Part shown: piece by piece, positions 1-9,894 of the stretch
Numbering within the stretch: the stretch's first letter is position 1
Layout: each line of letters begins with the position of its first letter
Assembly (NCBI GenBank): GCA_020740775.1
Contig: JAHEWK010000059.1
Location: 1-28,371, forward strand
Source: Ilyonectria destructans
Taxonomy: Eukaryota; Ascomycota; Sordariomycetes; Hypocreales; Nectriaceae
Direction: 5' to 3'
DNA: 28,371 nucleotides
The notes under the pieces: generated by a model
Told to the model about the DNA's origin: nothing
Database searches by the model: none
What the model saw: only the letters and a program-made list of their open reading frames with translations
Program-made: the position numbers and the translations under genes

Positions 1-1071
1 AGCTTGTAACTCGATGCAGGCTTAAATATTATAATATTGAGGTATTTGGAGACTTTTAAGGTAGCTAGTTAGTTATTTATTAGAAAGTTTTAATTTTTTT
101 TAAAAAGAATTGTAAAAATATTATTATATTTATATTTATATTTATATTATATTTATTTTATATTTATATTTTATTTTTTTTTTTTTTTATATTTATATTT
201 ATCTTTATATTATCTTTATATTTATATTTATATTTATATTTATCTTTATATTTATATTTATATTTCTATTTATATTTATCTTTATTTTATATTTATATTT
301 CTCTTTATTTCTCTTTTCTTTTCTATTTATTTTCTTTTATTTTATATTATATTTATATTTTTTATATTTTATTTCTTTATATTCCGTGGCCTCGAGCCCA
401 TAACAAATGGGATTAATAATACAGACTATATACTCAGTCCATTTAAAGGTTAACAGTTTACGCAGACAGACTAAGGTTTCTAGGCTGTAGCTGCTGTGGT
501 AGTTGAGGTTACTCTCGCGGGTGCTCACTCTGCACCGTAGCCCCGATGTGCTTGGCACTGGAGTGCAGTAGTCGCAAGGACCAGAAATCGATTCATATAT
601 GTTATTGCCCCAAGGACACCTTCCCAATGGAACCAGACCGCGCCCCATCGGGTCGAGGTGGGTGGTGGCTACCGACCGGGTCCACCGAGATGTCCACTGA
701 AATCCGGGAGAATACCTTGCTTCTCAGCCTTAGTGTGGGTGTCGTCAAAAAGAGAGAGGCTGTTTATGGTGCGGTTGATCTCATGCAGTCTTTAAAGCCT
801 TCGACTTACTCTGGTACTTGTTAGTCTATCTATCCGTGAACCCCTACGTCCTCACCGTAGCATGCAAAGAAGCGTGTGTGTAAATGGGTTTTCATTTTGA
901 AACAAAATCTAACAAGAAGTGATAGGCCACGGATATCCGTCAAAACCAAGGCATAAACCAGTCCCTAAAAGCCCCCCAAACTCCTGTGGCTTCATTGCCA
1001 TCCGCCATGCCTAGCTCTAATGGCCTCTCTTCTACTGCGACCGGCAAAACCTGGCTCTTTTACCGGCGGTG
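1..1071. other. Gene-poor AT-rich left edge
   Basis: No supportable gene. The first 380 bases are almost pure A/T and include the TTTATA-type microsatellite listed separately. From about 380 the composition becomes balanced, but the short open frames here (for example 546-824 on plus and 337-648 on minus) have no recognisable domain and no convincing splice pattern. The right end abuts the zinc-knuckle-like tail of the minus-strand pseudogene that ends at 1072. Confidence 0.6.
120..375. repeat. TTTATA-type microsatellite / low-complexity A/T tract
   Basis: About 250 bases of tandem TTTATA and TTTATC hexamers interrupted by homopolymeric T (around 173-188). G is essentially absent. This is a simple-sequence tract with no coding potential. 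Such tracts occur in decayed, transposon-rich fungal DNA; that setting is an inference here. Confidence 0.85.
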
Positions 1072-2642
1072 CTAGCCGCTACGTCGGTTGCTATAGCCCA
1101 AGGGGTCACGTTCGATACCATCGTCGGGCCTATTCTCATCAGAGTAGACATCCAGGAAGGGATATTCGTCTGCAAGGGGGCAGTTTCTGGTAGCATGGGC
1201 AGCGGAGGCCTCGCAGCTAGTGCACAAGGTGCATTGGGCGTGACTCCGCATGAATCAGTCTCGTGGCTGTGATGGATGTGGCGAGAGCAGAATGCAGTTC
1301 AAGGACAATGTTGAACTTCTTGCGTCATCAGGAGTTGCGCCTGTGGAGGAAGGTATTCAGAGTTCCTTTCGCCGGTGTGGTCTCGAACCCGGGGGCCAAA
1401 GGTGGAACTCTGAAGGCCAGACTCTCTTGGATGAGGTCCACACTGAGAAGAGCGCGACATCGGATGTGGTGCCTGGAGGTAGGTAGACACGTCGGGCTGA
1501 CCTGGCTTCATCAAGATCATCCTCTGTCAGGGCTTTGACACCGCGGATGTCAGAGCTCATTCTAAAAGGTGACCCTTAAGGTCAGATCCTACCCAGCGGA
1601 TATTGCAAGGTTATGGGCAAGTGTTATGCACGAGAGCGAGCGCAGCACCGGAAGCGGGCTGTCCGTGTTGTCGGCCTTGACGGAATCAAGTGGAGTGTGA
1701 ATATAGGGGAAGATAGCGGCAAAATATCTTAAAGGCCTCGTCAAATTGCATCTTGTCGAGGGGGTTCTCAACAGTACCTAATGTACGATCGGGAGCTATA
1801 GCGATATCCACCAAGCGTTTGTTTGTGATGGACTCCAACACGTCAACGCGTCAACGTCTGTAATCGGGCCGGCTGGGGGTTCGCGTCTCTCAACGGGTGA
1901 CGTGACGTAGAAGCTGCACTTGTCGCCGATCCCAGGGATATAACTTATCGGGCGATGTCTTTGCACGAGACTAGGAAGAATTGGTGTTGGGGTGTACCAG
2001 GAGAGTCTGGGAACATCACCCGCGATGGCGATGTATGTCTGCCTTGATGCCATAGATTGTTTCATCCCTGTCGGTCTCTTTCCAGATTGTAGCAGGGTTG
2101 TCAACAACGACTGCAGGCAAGGTCGTTTCAAAAAGCTCGTCGGTGTGTTTGCGGAGCATCTCGACTTCCTCGACTATGCCGCTCAGGAGGGATACTGTGC
2201 GATGAGCATCCGACACAAAGGAGATGGCTGCTGGGGTCGGGTATTCGGGCGCGACGGCGTTGTCAAATGTGAAATTGTCAAAATTTAGGCGCTTCACATC
2301 ATCAGCAGTGAGGCCGGCAAGCCATCCAGACCCAGGACGCGAGCGACGCTTGAGTCTGTGGTCGTCTGGAGCTTTAACTGGCTCGGTGGGTTGTTTGGTA
2401 TAGTACGTCATAAGATTGGTTGGTAGAGGTAGGGAGGGTAGGGAGTAGTGGCGGGTAGTTGTGGTACCGGTTGAGTCATGGAGTTTGGATATCTGGGGGA
2501 GCGTAGAAGGTGTTGTCGAGAGAGAAGGGAGTATGAAGAAGTGCGTTTGTGGCGAGTTTGGGGAGAGCTGTGCGATGCTCATGATGAGGTGGTTTGTTAT
2601 TGGTGTTGAGGTCGCCACCGGGGGCGAAGACGGAGGCGCCAT
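1072..2642 (-). pseudogene. Decayed protein gene of unknown family, with zinc-knuckle-like tail
   Basis: Translation starts plausibly at the ATG at 2642 and reads about 208 residues, then is carried on in other frames that all look protein-like. A 49-nt interval beginning GTGATG at the end of the first block and ending CCTAG would splice it to a second block in frame. At 1841-1856 the octamer CGTCAACG is tandemly duplicated; without one copy the second block runs on as an uninterrupted frame (reading ESITNKRLVDIAIAPD). Further frame breaks follow, including a TGA and TAG codons. Near the end a segment reads CTLCTSCEASAAHATRNCP, a CX2C...H...C arrangement resembling a zinc knuckle although its spacing (X5 before His) is not canonical. 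I do not recognise the family. At least two disruptions are not explained by introns, so I call it a pseudogene; a multi-exon live gene is less likely. Confidence 0.55.
1841..1856. repeat. Perfect 8-bp tandem duplication inside the pseudogene
   Basis: CGTCAACG occurs twice back to back. An extra 8 bases breaks the minus-strand reading frame of the surrounding pseudogene, and without one copy the frame is continuous. The length equals a hAT-type target-site duplication, so it may be an excision footprint; replication slippage is the alternative. Confidence 0.8.
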
Positions 2643-3270
2643 GTGCCAGCTGTCAACAGGTGGCAGCACATGCGCTATGGAATCACTTCTTCGTTTGTTG
2701 CCTGTGTTCTTCAGGTAACATCATCAGAAAAGTAGAAGAGTATTGCTATGCGCAAAGTCCCCTCATGTCAACCGCAGGCAGACTATTGAAGAGTACATTC
2801 TTAGACCCTAAGCCTACATTTCTTACCAGACTTTATCTAATAAATAAAAACTTTTTTATTATGAGGGGATAAATCCTAAAACTAAGGATTGTAAAAACGT
2901 TGTTTTCTAAACTACTGACGACCGTGGATAGAATCATTCTTATTTGCGTCAAAGAATACGCTTCAGTTAAGTCCCTCTTCTGCAACAATTGTGACTGTTT
3001 GCTACCTTAGACGCGGGGATTTCTGTTTGCTCGTTGTGTTTCGTTTGCTCTTTTCGCACTTTTCCCGTTTCGTTCGTCTCAGACTTCTCCCGTTTCCTTC
3101 CCCTCACACTTTTCCCATTTTATTCCTCTCACACTTTGCATTATAACCCGACAAAGTCTCTCTCGACACAGTCTCAGGTTTAAAGCTGGCGACAGAGTCG
3201 TTGGTATATATATCACTCGACAAGACCTCACACTCTCTCTTTCTCCTCTCTGGCCCTGCAGGCCGCAATT
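2643..3270. other. Intergenic DNA with AT-rich relic and pyrimidine-rich tract
   Basis: No gene is supported. 2738-2970 is an AT-rich stretch that may be a diverged MITE copy (separate entry). From about 3000 to 3250 the plus strand is rich in C/T runs and CTC motifs, including repeated TCTCGACA-like words that recall the minisatellite at 16.7-16.9 kb. This could be the former leader of the helicase relic that follows. Confidence 0.5.
2738..2970. mobile_element. Possible diverged copy of the hAT-like MITE family
   Basis: The left end reads GAGTATTGCTATGCGCAAAG, close to the reverse complement of the right end of the MITE at 15824-16151 (GAGTACTGCTATTCGCACAC). It is followed in the same order by AAGTCCC, a CAGGC word and ATTCTTAGACC, all found in the reverse complement of that MITE. 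The interior is AT-rich. The right end is poorly defined and I see no target duplication, so the right boundary is approximate. Confidence 0.4.
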
Positions 3271-3653
3271 TCAATGGTGAGGCAGTCGATGCCATTCTCA
3301 TTTGAAGGCAACCCGGTTTTCCAATCAACAAGTTCACGGACAAGGGGCGCCGCCGACGCGCCCTCGCCAGCTACCTCGACGGCGAACAAAGAACCGACTG
3401 CTTGCCCAACGAGGCCAGGTGCGACAACTGCGCCATCAATATGATGCAACGGATGATGGCGATCCAATCGTCGTCGACAAACCAGCCACCGACTCCGCAG
3501 CCTTTATCCAACAGCGCAAAACGGACAAGGCAAGAAGATGATTTGGAAAACCCCATAAGTACGTACAACCAGACGCACTCAAGGAAATCAGGCGAGCGAC
3601 TCGCCCATCGACCACGACAACACACACACGGCAGACCTTGTTGGGTAACATGA
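3271..3653 (+). pseudogene. RecQ-type helicase C-terminal zinc-binding remnant
   Basis: One frame reads RRRALASYLDGEQRTDC, then six residues, then CDNC. In RecQ-family helicases the zinc-binding subdomain after the helicase core has the form CRR...YFGE...C...CDNC; the CDNC pair (3420-3431) and the cysteine at 3399-3401 are present, while the first cysteine position is arginine. An in-frame TGA lies about 90 bases upstream at the start of this block, and no helicase motifs I-VI precede it. The frame then runs into a charged tail to a TGA at 3651-3653. I read it as the 3' end of a broken RecQ-like gene, plausibly of the fungal telomere-linked helicase type; the subfamily is inference. Confidence 0.6.
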
Positions 3654-3735
3654 AGCAGACATTGTTCAAAACCAGGCCGCCGAACAGTATTATATAAAAG
3701 AGCTCTCTGGACTTGAACAAACACTCTTGGCACTC

Positions 3736-4677
3736 CAAAATGAAGGAATCTGTCCCCTGTCGGCCAACTGTATGTTACCTCCATCCCCGATACGAAACTT
3801 GGACTGACTATCCTCAGCTTTATCGACAGTTCGGTCAACATGATCGTGATGCCTTGGGAAGCGGAACTTCGCGCTCTCACTACCTTGCCAAGAGACCTCG
3901 CGTCATTTGACCCTGACATTGGCCGAGCAAATGAGGCAGAGAAGCAGTTGATCGCACACATCAACACCTTCAATGTCGGCCAGCACTAACTGCATGCTGC
4001 CTCGCTTATCCCCTCGACTTTGAATAACCTTGCAAAGGCTCTGGCTGAGGGTGATCGCGAGACATGGACTGATTATCTCCGAGGGCAAGATGAGCTGAAG
4101 CGTGCTCCTGATGAGTATGAGGTAAACAGGGCAAAGAACATGGATGCAGCTCGTAAGCTCCTCAGCACCGCAGCAAAGTCCTGCGACGCTATCTGTGCGA
4201 CTCCAGTTGCCTTCGCGCAGCTGATGAATCACGTTCACGATCTGGATTTCACATTGCTAATCGTGGGCGAGGCCGGTCGATTTACGGAAGCTCAGTCATT
4301 CATCTCCTTGACCAAATGCCCTCGTACGCCACACATCTTTGTGGGTGACAACACTCAGTTCGCCCCGGTTAACCTGATGAGAGACGACCGTGAGGAGCAC
4401 GACTTCTTCGGTCCTCGGCGAAATGAAGATCTTCAACGAAGCCCCAAGCTCTCTCGCCGTGTCGACGAGGAAGTAGTTGGCAGCCGTCTCTGGTGTTCGG
4501 AAACCAACGTCGGCGGTTTACGTCTTTGACGTGCAGGAGTCAACTGAGATATGGGTGGGCACATCCTTTGCCAACCCAGTCAACGCGCTGGCTGCCACCA
4601 AGCCCTACGAGCAGTCCAGGAAGCCGGCTTTCGCCAGCCCGTTCTATCAGTCATCCCCACACACCCACTCCTCCTGA
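3736..4677 (+). pseudogene. Broken SF1 (Upf1/Dna2-like) helicase, copy 1
   Basis: This block is homologous to the broken helicase at 17182-19169. It opens with a segment ending in FIDSSVNMIVMPWEAELRA, hits an in-frame TAA just before 4000, and continues to 4529. The Walker B/motif II region (4266-4289) reads GEAGRFTE where SF1 enzymes have DE-A-: the aspartate is glycine. Motif III is retained as GDNTQ (4344-4358), but the proline normally following the Q is displaced. Walker A and the preceding N-terminal region are missing. After a frameshift a piece resembling the second RecA domain can be read (YVFDVQ...VGTSFANP, about 4517-4600). SF1 enzymes of this type unwind nucleic acid with ATP; this copy cannot be functional as it stands. 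Probable cause: old decay by indels and substitutions. Confidence 0.65.
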
Positions 4678-4692
4678 CACCCCCTACTGTCA

Positions 4693-6110
4693 TTGAGCAC
4701 GTTCAGAGTCATGGATCCCGCAGATTTGCTGCGCCAGACTCGCGCCGCCAACGGCTCTGACGCCATGTCTCCAGAAGCTTTGGTTGCTTTACTCAAGGCT
4801 GCACTCAAGGTCGCCGAAGAAGTTGTGCCCGCGCCTGGTCCCAAGCCTGCATCTGGGCCTGTTTCTGAGCCTGGTTCTGAATCTGATTCCGAATATCTCT
4901 CTGACACTCCACCCTACAATCCGTTTACGACTTGGCCTGGCGCTAATTATGGGGAACAGGAAGATTTCTTCCTTGCAGTTGCCCCTCGAAACCCCGTCAA
5001 AAATGCCAATCGGAACTGCGCTCTCTTTCCCCCAGATGACTTGGAAAAGACTCGAATCGGCATAGACATTTCCCCCGAGTCCCCTGTCCAGTTGGCCTTT
5101 GTTGGAGTTAGGCATTCATTGGACTTCGGATCACATTCCCTCGCTCCTCCGACAAAAGCTACGCGATGTGGTATGACTCGCCTCAGGGTGCTCTGCTGCC
5201 TACATCTAAGCACTCCCTTCTTATCAAGTTCCCAATCGATGGTCTTGAGTGGAAACACCGATCCCTCACAGATGAAGAGTACGCCCAGCTCAAAGATCGC
5301 CTTGTACATCTTCATGCTCAGGACGTTATCGATTTCCACCTGAACCTCAAAGAAATAGCGAAGGGCCTGCATCTCTCTCTCTCGGAAAGCAGGATATCAG
5401 CGAGTCGACGAAGTTTGTTGCCGTCGTGCGTCTTACGCCTGAATGGGTATGTGTTTCCTACCGCTGCATCTCGAGTTTATTGCTAACCTATGCATAGCTT
5501 CATGAGTATCAGAGGTCTGTGAGTCGCGCAGTCGACAAGGCTGGAAGTACACTCAAGGATTCCAATCCTCCCCCCCTGACGATTCCACCACACCCGAACA
5601 TGAAGTTCCTCCCGCCAACAATACGGACAATCGCAAGCCTGCGCAGAGAGCCCATCAGCACTGGAATGCTGCTACTCTCCTACGAGACTCAAGCCTTCTC
5701 GATGCTGTTTCTCATGCTGCCCTACGAGGCTGTATCTCGTTGGCACTCACCCCCCTCGCCGCAGCGACACTTCTCTTGTGGTCGCCTCCGATACCTACTT
5801 TGAGGAATTGGGAGATTGTTCCGAGCATCATCTCGTCCACCAGTTTGGCCGCGCCGGTCGGAACCTCGACGGCGAGATTGCAGACACCGTGCTCATCTGT
5901 AGGCGACCCAAGCATCCCGTCTACGCCTTCACCCAGCACAGCTTGACGGCTGGTCCTCGCCCACCACTTCGACGGAGGCGAACGGGTATTGGATTGCATG
6001 ACGAATGAGGCTCTGTACGACACCTGCAGCGCGAAGCTCGCAGCCCACCTGCCCGGAGCGGCCGCTCCCGCCAGGCAATAGCCAGAGTGCTTGCAGCCCC
6101 TGTGGATAGA
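4693..6110 (+). pseudogene. Decayed gene of unknown family downstream of SF1 helicase copy 1
   Basis: A protein-like reading begins at the ATG at 4711 (MDPADLLRQTRAANG), has a Ser/Pro/Glu-rich linker, then shifts frame near 5155 into MWYDSPQGALLPTSKHSL and a block ending DFHLNLKEIAKG. It shifts again near 5390 into KFVAVVRLTPEW, which meets a well-formed 51-nt intron (5447-5497). Further blocks appear in other frames: one reads YFEELGDCSEHHLVHQFG (about 5796-5850), another ERVLDCMTNEALYDTC (about 5980-6030), then a TAG. At least three frameshifts remain after the intron is allowed for. I recognise no domain. The blocks are clearly more protein-like than the alternative frames. Confidence 0.5.
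5447..5497 (+). other. Fungal spliceosomal intron within the decayed gene
   Basis: GTATGT donor, GCTAAC branch site and CATAG acceptor in 51 nt. It joins KFVAVVRLTPEW to LHEYQRSVSRAVDKAG in frame, which supports the view that the region was once a spliced gene. Confidence 0.75.
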
Positions 6111-6572
6111 TGCAAACAACAAATGAAGTGGCTTGATTTGCAGCAGCTCTTCCTGCATAGGATGCAGGGCGGCTATAGCGAATCGTTAGAGACAGATGGT
6201 TTGCTGTAGGAGTTATATTTCACGAGATTGAAGTCGGAATAAATTATTTGGCTTTATAAGATTGAACTTGTTGAGGGGGGATGGGACGACACGGCAGTGT
6301 GTCTGGAGTTTTTACATACCCATGAATAGATTCAACGTGGACGGTGTTTTGATGCATTTGTATGTGACCTATCCATGTCTCCAAATTGTTCGAGTGCGAC
6401 AAATCAATATTTTCCTAATAAACCCTAAGGGGCTTTACATAAAGTAGCTTATTTATAAGACCTAAGGACAATATTTTTATGTCTTTATGTTTAGTCTTAT
6501 TAATTATCTGCTTGAGTTTCTCGATCTGTGTGACCTGAGACCATAGCCATTGCATGAGGCCGTGGACTTCCT
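6111..6572. other. Intergenic, AT-rich after 6380
   Basis: No gene seen. 6400-6500 is AT-rich with CCTAATAA and CCTAAGG words similar to those in the other AT-rich patches of the window, which may make it another repeat relic. A single CCCTAA word at 6424 is not a telomere array. Confidence 0.45.
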
Positions 6573-7910
6573 TCAACAGACAATATCCTCAGGGCGAATG
6601 CTGCCAAATGCCAAGTCATCAGAATTGTCGCGAACATTGCGAAGAAGGTCGGTGCAAGGCTGAGTGTAGCTGAACAAATTGGATAAGGCATCCCACCAGA
6701 CGTCGTGAGAGGAATCGTCGGGAAACAGCCAAAGAGTGAAAGTAGTCAGGTTCTGGAGTTCAAGGGCTCCTTTGACTGCATCGACAACGGTACGCAGGTC
6801 CTCTGGCTGCTCTGGTTCCATGCCAGCTGTAGAGGGAATTGACAAGATGTCGACCCAGTCGAAATCGAAGCGGAGCCTTTGAACTGTGGAGGCAATTTTT
6901 TGAATCAAATCAGCAGGATGTCCATTGTTATTTTCCTCTGCTTCAGATGTGACCAGAGAGTCGGCAAAGAAATCGGGAACAGTCGACGAGGAATGGAGAC
7001 CATCCATGCTGAGCTCATGATGCTTGTATAAAGCAGCAAGAGCATTTTGATCATGAGTGTCAACATCGTCCAGTTGGACCCTGTCCACGATACGGCGCAA
7101 GGAAAGGCTGAGTTCATGGAACTTGACCATATCGGAGGCGTGTCGGACGAAGAAGCGCAAATTCAGGTCTGGTTCGACGTAGCGTCCAAGCGAGATGTTG
7201 ATTCGAACATGAAGTCCGTGGAAGGGCCCCATACCAAGACGGGAAACAGTTTCGTTCGCAAAACCCGGGAGAATGCTTCCGTTGACGTCAACTAAAGCGA
7301 AAATCCAGCCAGTTTCAGCAGATTTCAGCCTGTTCATGCCAAATGAGGTATCGTCAACAAGCTCGCCATTATCATCGTCGTATCGAGCGATATCTCTGAC
7401 CGAAGTATCAGACGTATCTTCGACGGGTTCGTAGTGGATACGGAAGTTCTATGCAAGGGTCAGTGCATGTAATCATGAATGGTAGAAGTCAAGACCTACT
7501 AAGGTGAGTGAGGATGATGGTGATGACAGGGTCCAAGACGACTCCCGTAACATATAAAGATGCAGGCTGCAGCTTTCTCGACAAACCGGGTAGGCTTGAG
7601 GCTAGGAAGGTTGTTCTCCAGTCCATCTGCATCGTCGTCCTGCTGTTCTTGTTCCGTGGCCTCGTCAGCCTCGTCGCACGCGAGTCTGGGCTGCTTGGCC
7701 AACCCATTCGTAACGACACGGATTACATCAGTTGTCAAGGCAATCTGTGGCATTTCGCGTCGGATAACAGGGCATTTCTGGGCCTGGTCGGGAAACTTAT
7801 CAGAGATGCCATACGCGGAAGGACGAAGTACTAACGAAAGGCGCCAGATACTATAAAATCCGGCATCGTCGGGACGAGGGGACCAATGTCTTTGGCGTGG
7901 ATATTGCCGA
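6573..7910 (-). pseudogene. Unknown-family gene, probably disrupted
   Basis: The 3' exon (7448 down to 6573, 291 codons plus stop) reads as an ordinary globular, acidic protein: FALVDVNGSILPGFANE, then helical segments, ending GSIRPEDIVC. It is preceded by a well-formed 51-nt intron at 7449-7499 (GTAGGT donor, ACTGAC branch, CATAG acceptor). Upstream another protein-like frame runs from about 7910 to 7505, including AYGISDKFPDQAQKCPVIRR and a Glu/Asp/Gln-rich stretch, but it enters the intron in the wrong phase, so the two parts do not join without a frame change. No ATG clearly begins the upstream part. No known domain is recognised. It may be a pseudogene with one indel, or a live gene whose exon structure I have not resolved. 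Confidence 0.45.
7449..7499 (-). other. Intron in the unknown minus-strand gene
   Basis: On the minus strand the interval begins GTAGGT, has ACTGAC ten bases before the end and closes with GCATAG. Its 51 nt matches the other introns in the window. Confidence 0.65.
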
Positions 7911-7913
7911 ATG

Positions 7914-8326
7914 TCAAGTCATGGAGTAATATATAGTGGTGGCGATCGAAGTGAGAATGAGTGTGATGTGGTAGGAAGAGAGGGGGAAAAAAGGGGAGGG
8001 ATGAGGGAACATTAAGGGTTAGTGGGGGGGAATGGTTTGCCAGTTGTTGACAACTGTAAGATGTTTGCCGTTTGGTCAAGCTGTTTGAAAGGAGCATTGC
8101 TGTTTGCAGGATGTGCTCCAATGCTGAAGGGTACCACCAATACCGCGCCTAATTTTGTGGTATAGGGCAATACGCTTAGCAACATTAATTCTTAGCCTTT
8201 AGACCTCCTCATAAAGATGCTTATTTTATTTTATTAATAAAGTAAGAAACTTAGGCTTCTAGCCTATAGCCTTTATGTGTACCTCTAATTGCACACATGG
8301 ATCGGTATTGTCAACCTTGTATGGAC
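7914..8326. other. Intergenic with AT-rich patch
   Basis: No gene is supported. 8138-8145 (CAATACCG) and 8303-8310 (CGGTATTG) are exact inverted repeats flanking an AT-rich core that contains ATTCTTAG and AGACC words shared with the MITE copies. It might be a short terminal-inverted-repeat element, but no target duplication is visible and the inverted repeats are short. Confidence 0.35.
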
Positions 8327-8725
8327 ACTAGTAAACCGCCTGCGCAAACGACCATATCAACTACGCATAGATCACTAAAGCTTTGCTGAGGCATGGAGGG
8401 AGGAATCGCTAGACGGGACGGGATTTGCCGGTGGTGTCGTAGCTCTTGCGGTAGTCTGAGTAGATGGCGACGAGGCCCTGGATGTAGAAGATGTTGCGTC
8501 GGGCCACCCTGGAGCTGTTGAAGTACAGCCCTAGTAGCTCTGGAGCGCGAGGCAGTTGGCCGATGGTGATGTGCAGAGACCCAGTTATTGTTGTCAAGAG
8601 TTGTCAAGATGGTCAAGGAACGAAGACCCGGCTTTGTCGTCGCGGATGTCGTCGAATATGGTGGCTTGTAGGTCTGGAATCCCACCCCACATGTCGGCTG
8701 CATCGTTGGTGGGTAGGCTTGGGGA
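8327..8725 (-). pseudogene. Relic resembling the N-terminal region of fungal telomere-linked helicases
   Basis: The minus strand reads LHITIGQLPRAPELLGLYF, then RRNIFYIQGLVAIYSDY and a stretch ending RFLPP...ALVIY.LIWSFAQAV. This order (RAPE-L, then RNIF, then a R-LP and a hydrophobic segment ending PF/SFxQ) is what I associate with the conserved region before the helicase core of large fungal RecQ-like telomere-linked helicases. Three TAG codons interrupt it at 8409-8411, 8361-8363 and 8327-8329. An upstream block in another frame reads WGGIPDLQATIFDDIRDD (about 8630-8690), as expected for the same gene. The family call comes from memory of conserved patterns and needs a profile search. The TAG stops are compatible with G:C to A:T changes. 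Confidence 0.5.
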
Positions 8726-9283
8726 GGGGTTTCTCTGAGCGTCAAGTTGGATGGTTTCTGATATACTAACGGCGACGTCGGCTGCGCGGGAGGCAAGGTT
8801 CGGCTGATGGGTCCATTGAAGAAACTGTGCTCAACCAGGTTGGTACGTTCCATGTTGTTTTGATATCGTGGCAGAGTCGAGGTGGGCTTCCCGCGTCGGT
8901 GATTGCTCTCGTGCAATGACGGTCAGTTGAAAAAGCATCGAGTGGTCGCACACTACCCACCAGGGGCAAATAAAAGCGAGCGCGCGCGTGTGTGTGTGAT
9001 GTGAAGGGTTGCCTTCAGGGTTTCAAACATGCCCAGATGGCAAACGTACATGTGACTGTGATCAAACGCGAAATTGTTAATCACGACACTCGCAAGATAC
9101 CTATGCACACTATTAGCTGTAATTAGGCTATGATGCGTGGGAAATGCAGGTATAGTTATGTTTCTGTCATGGCATGGACATTTCGGGGCCACCGCACTCC
9201 GAGCCACAACAGCGGAGAGCTCCTGGAAGTTTCTTGAGATTCTCATGAAAATCGAAGACCGACGGAGGTATAGAGCGCCGCCG
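8726..9283. other. No gene seen
   Basis: Open frames in this stretch are short and unlike protein in composition. A short purine-pyrimidine alternation (CGCGCGCGTGTGTGTGTG) lies near 8980-8998. Nothing else stands out. Confidence 0.4.
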
Positions 9284-9598
9284 TCACGAGCTCCTTGAAA
9301 AGTTATATTCAAAGACGCCTGCCTCCGTCGTCAGCAATGTGAAGCCAGAGGAGGCCAGTTCTTCAGGTGCTGCCCTAAGCCACCAGGGGGGAGATAAGAA
9401 GACCGCAAAGCACTCTGTTGAGTTTGCATGTGCGATTTGTGCCGTCCTTGAAGCCATGAGCTGCCTGGTGTAGATGGCTTTCCATGCCTTGGCGTTCAAA
9501 AATACATAGCACCATCGGCGCTGGCTGGTCTCATGGTGCAGGATTGCATCAAGGGTAGTAATTTGTTCTTGATTTCGGGCTTTTGAGATTTCGGCCAT
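9284..9598 (-). CDS. Small hypothetical protein, 104 residues
   Basis: ATG at 9598 gives MAEISKARNQEQITTLDAIL and runs to a stop at 9284 without interruption. The composition is balanced, with no signal peptide, membrane segment or recognised motif. It lies upstream of and divergent from CWC27, about 300 bases from its start. It may be a genuine small gene, an exon of a larger one, or a remnant of the decayed material to its left. Support is limited to reading-frame quality. Confidence 0.3.
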   Translation of the reverse strand: MAEISKARNQEQITTLDAILHHETSQRRWCYVFLNAKAWKAIYTRQLMASRTAQIAHANSTECFAVFLSPPWWLRAAPEELASSGFTLLTTEAGVFEYNFSRSS

Positions 9599-9604
9599 TG
9601 ACAA

Positions 9605-9894
9605 TTATTTACACAACTTACCTGATGTGCAACCATGGATAATTACAAAAAATGAAGATGTGTGGCAAGGCCAATATTGACTGACAACCAAGCATACCTT
9701 GAGCTGGTCGTCGCAAAGGTATGATGATGCTGGGGTGACCTTATCGATAAGGGTGGACCGCCCATGCACGCCTCCAAGCTACAGCCTTGCCACTTCGATC
9801 CATCAACAACACCTCTTAGCGACAAAGCGCTCCTACGTCCGTACCACAGCCACGGAATCCAGGCCCCGAAAACACGCGGCTCCTCAATCTCGAA
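9605..9894. promoter_or_regulatory. Promoter and leader region of CWC27
   Basis: The 290 bases before the CWC27 start hold no supported gene. The last 120 are C-rich with CAACA runs typical of fungal leaders. The start context is CGAAATGTC. No clear TATA box. Confidence 0.4.

Noticed and set aside
6424..6430. CCCTAA as a telomere repeat
   Set aside because: Only a single copy; chance occurrence in AT-rich DNA. No tandem array anywhere in the window.
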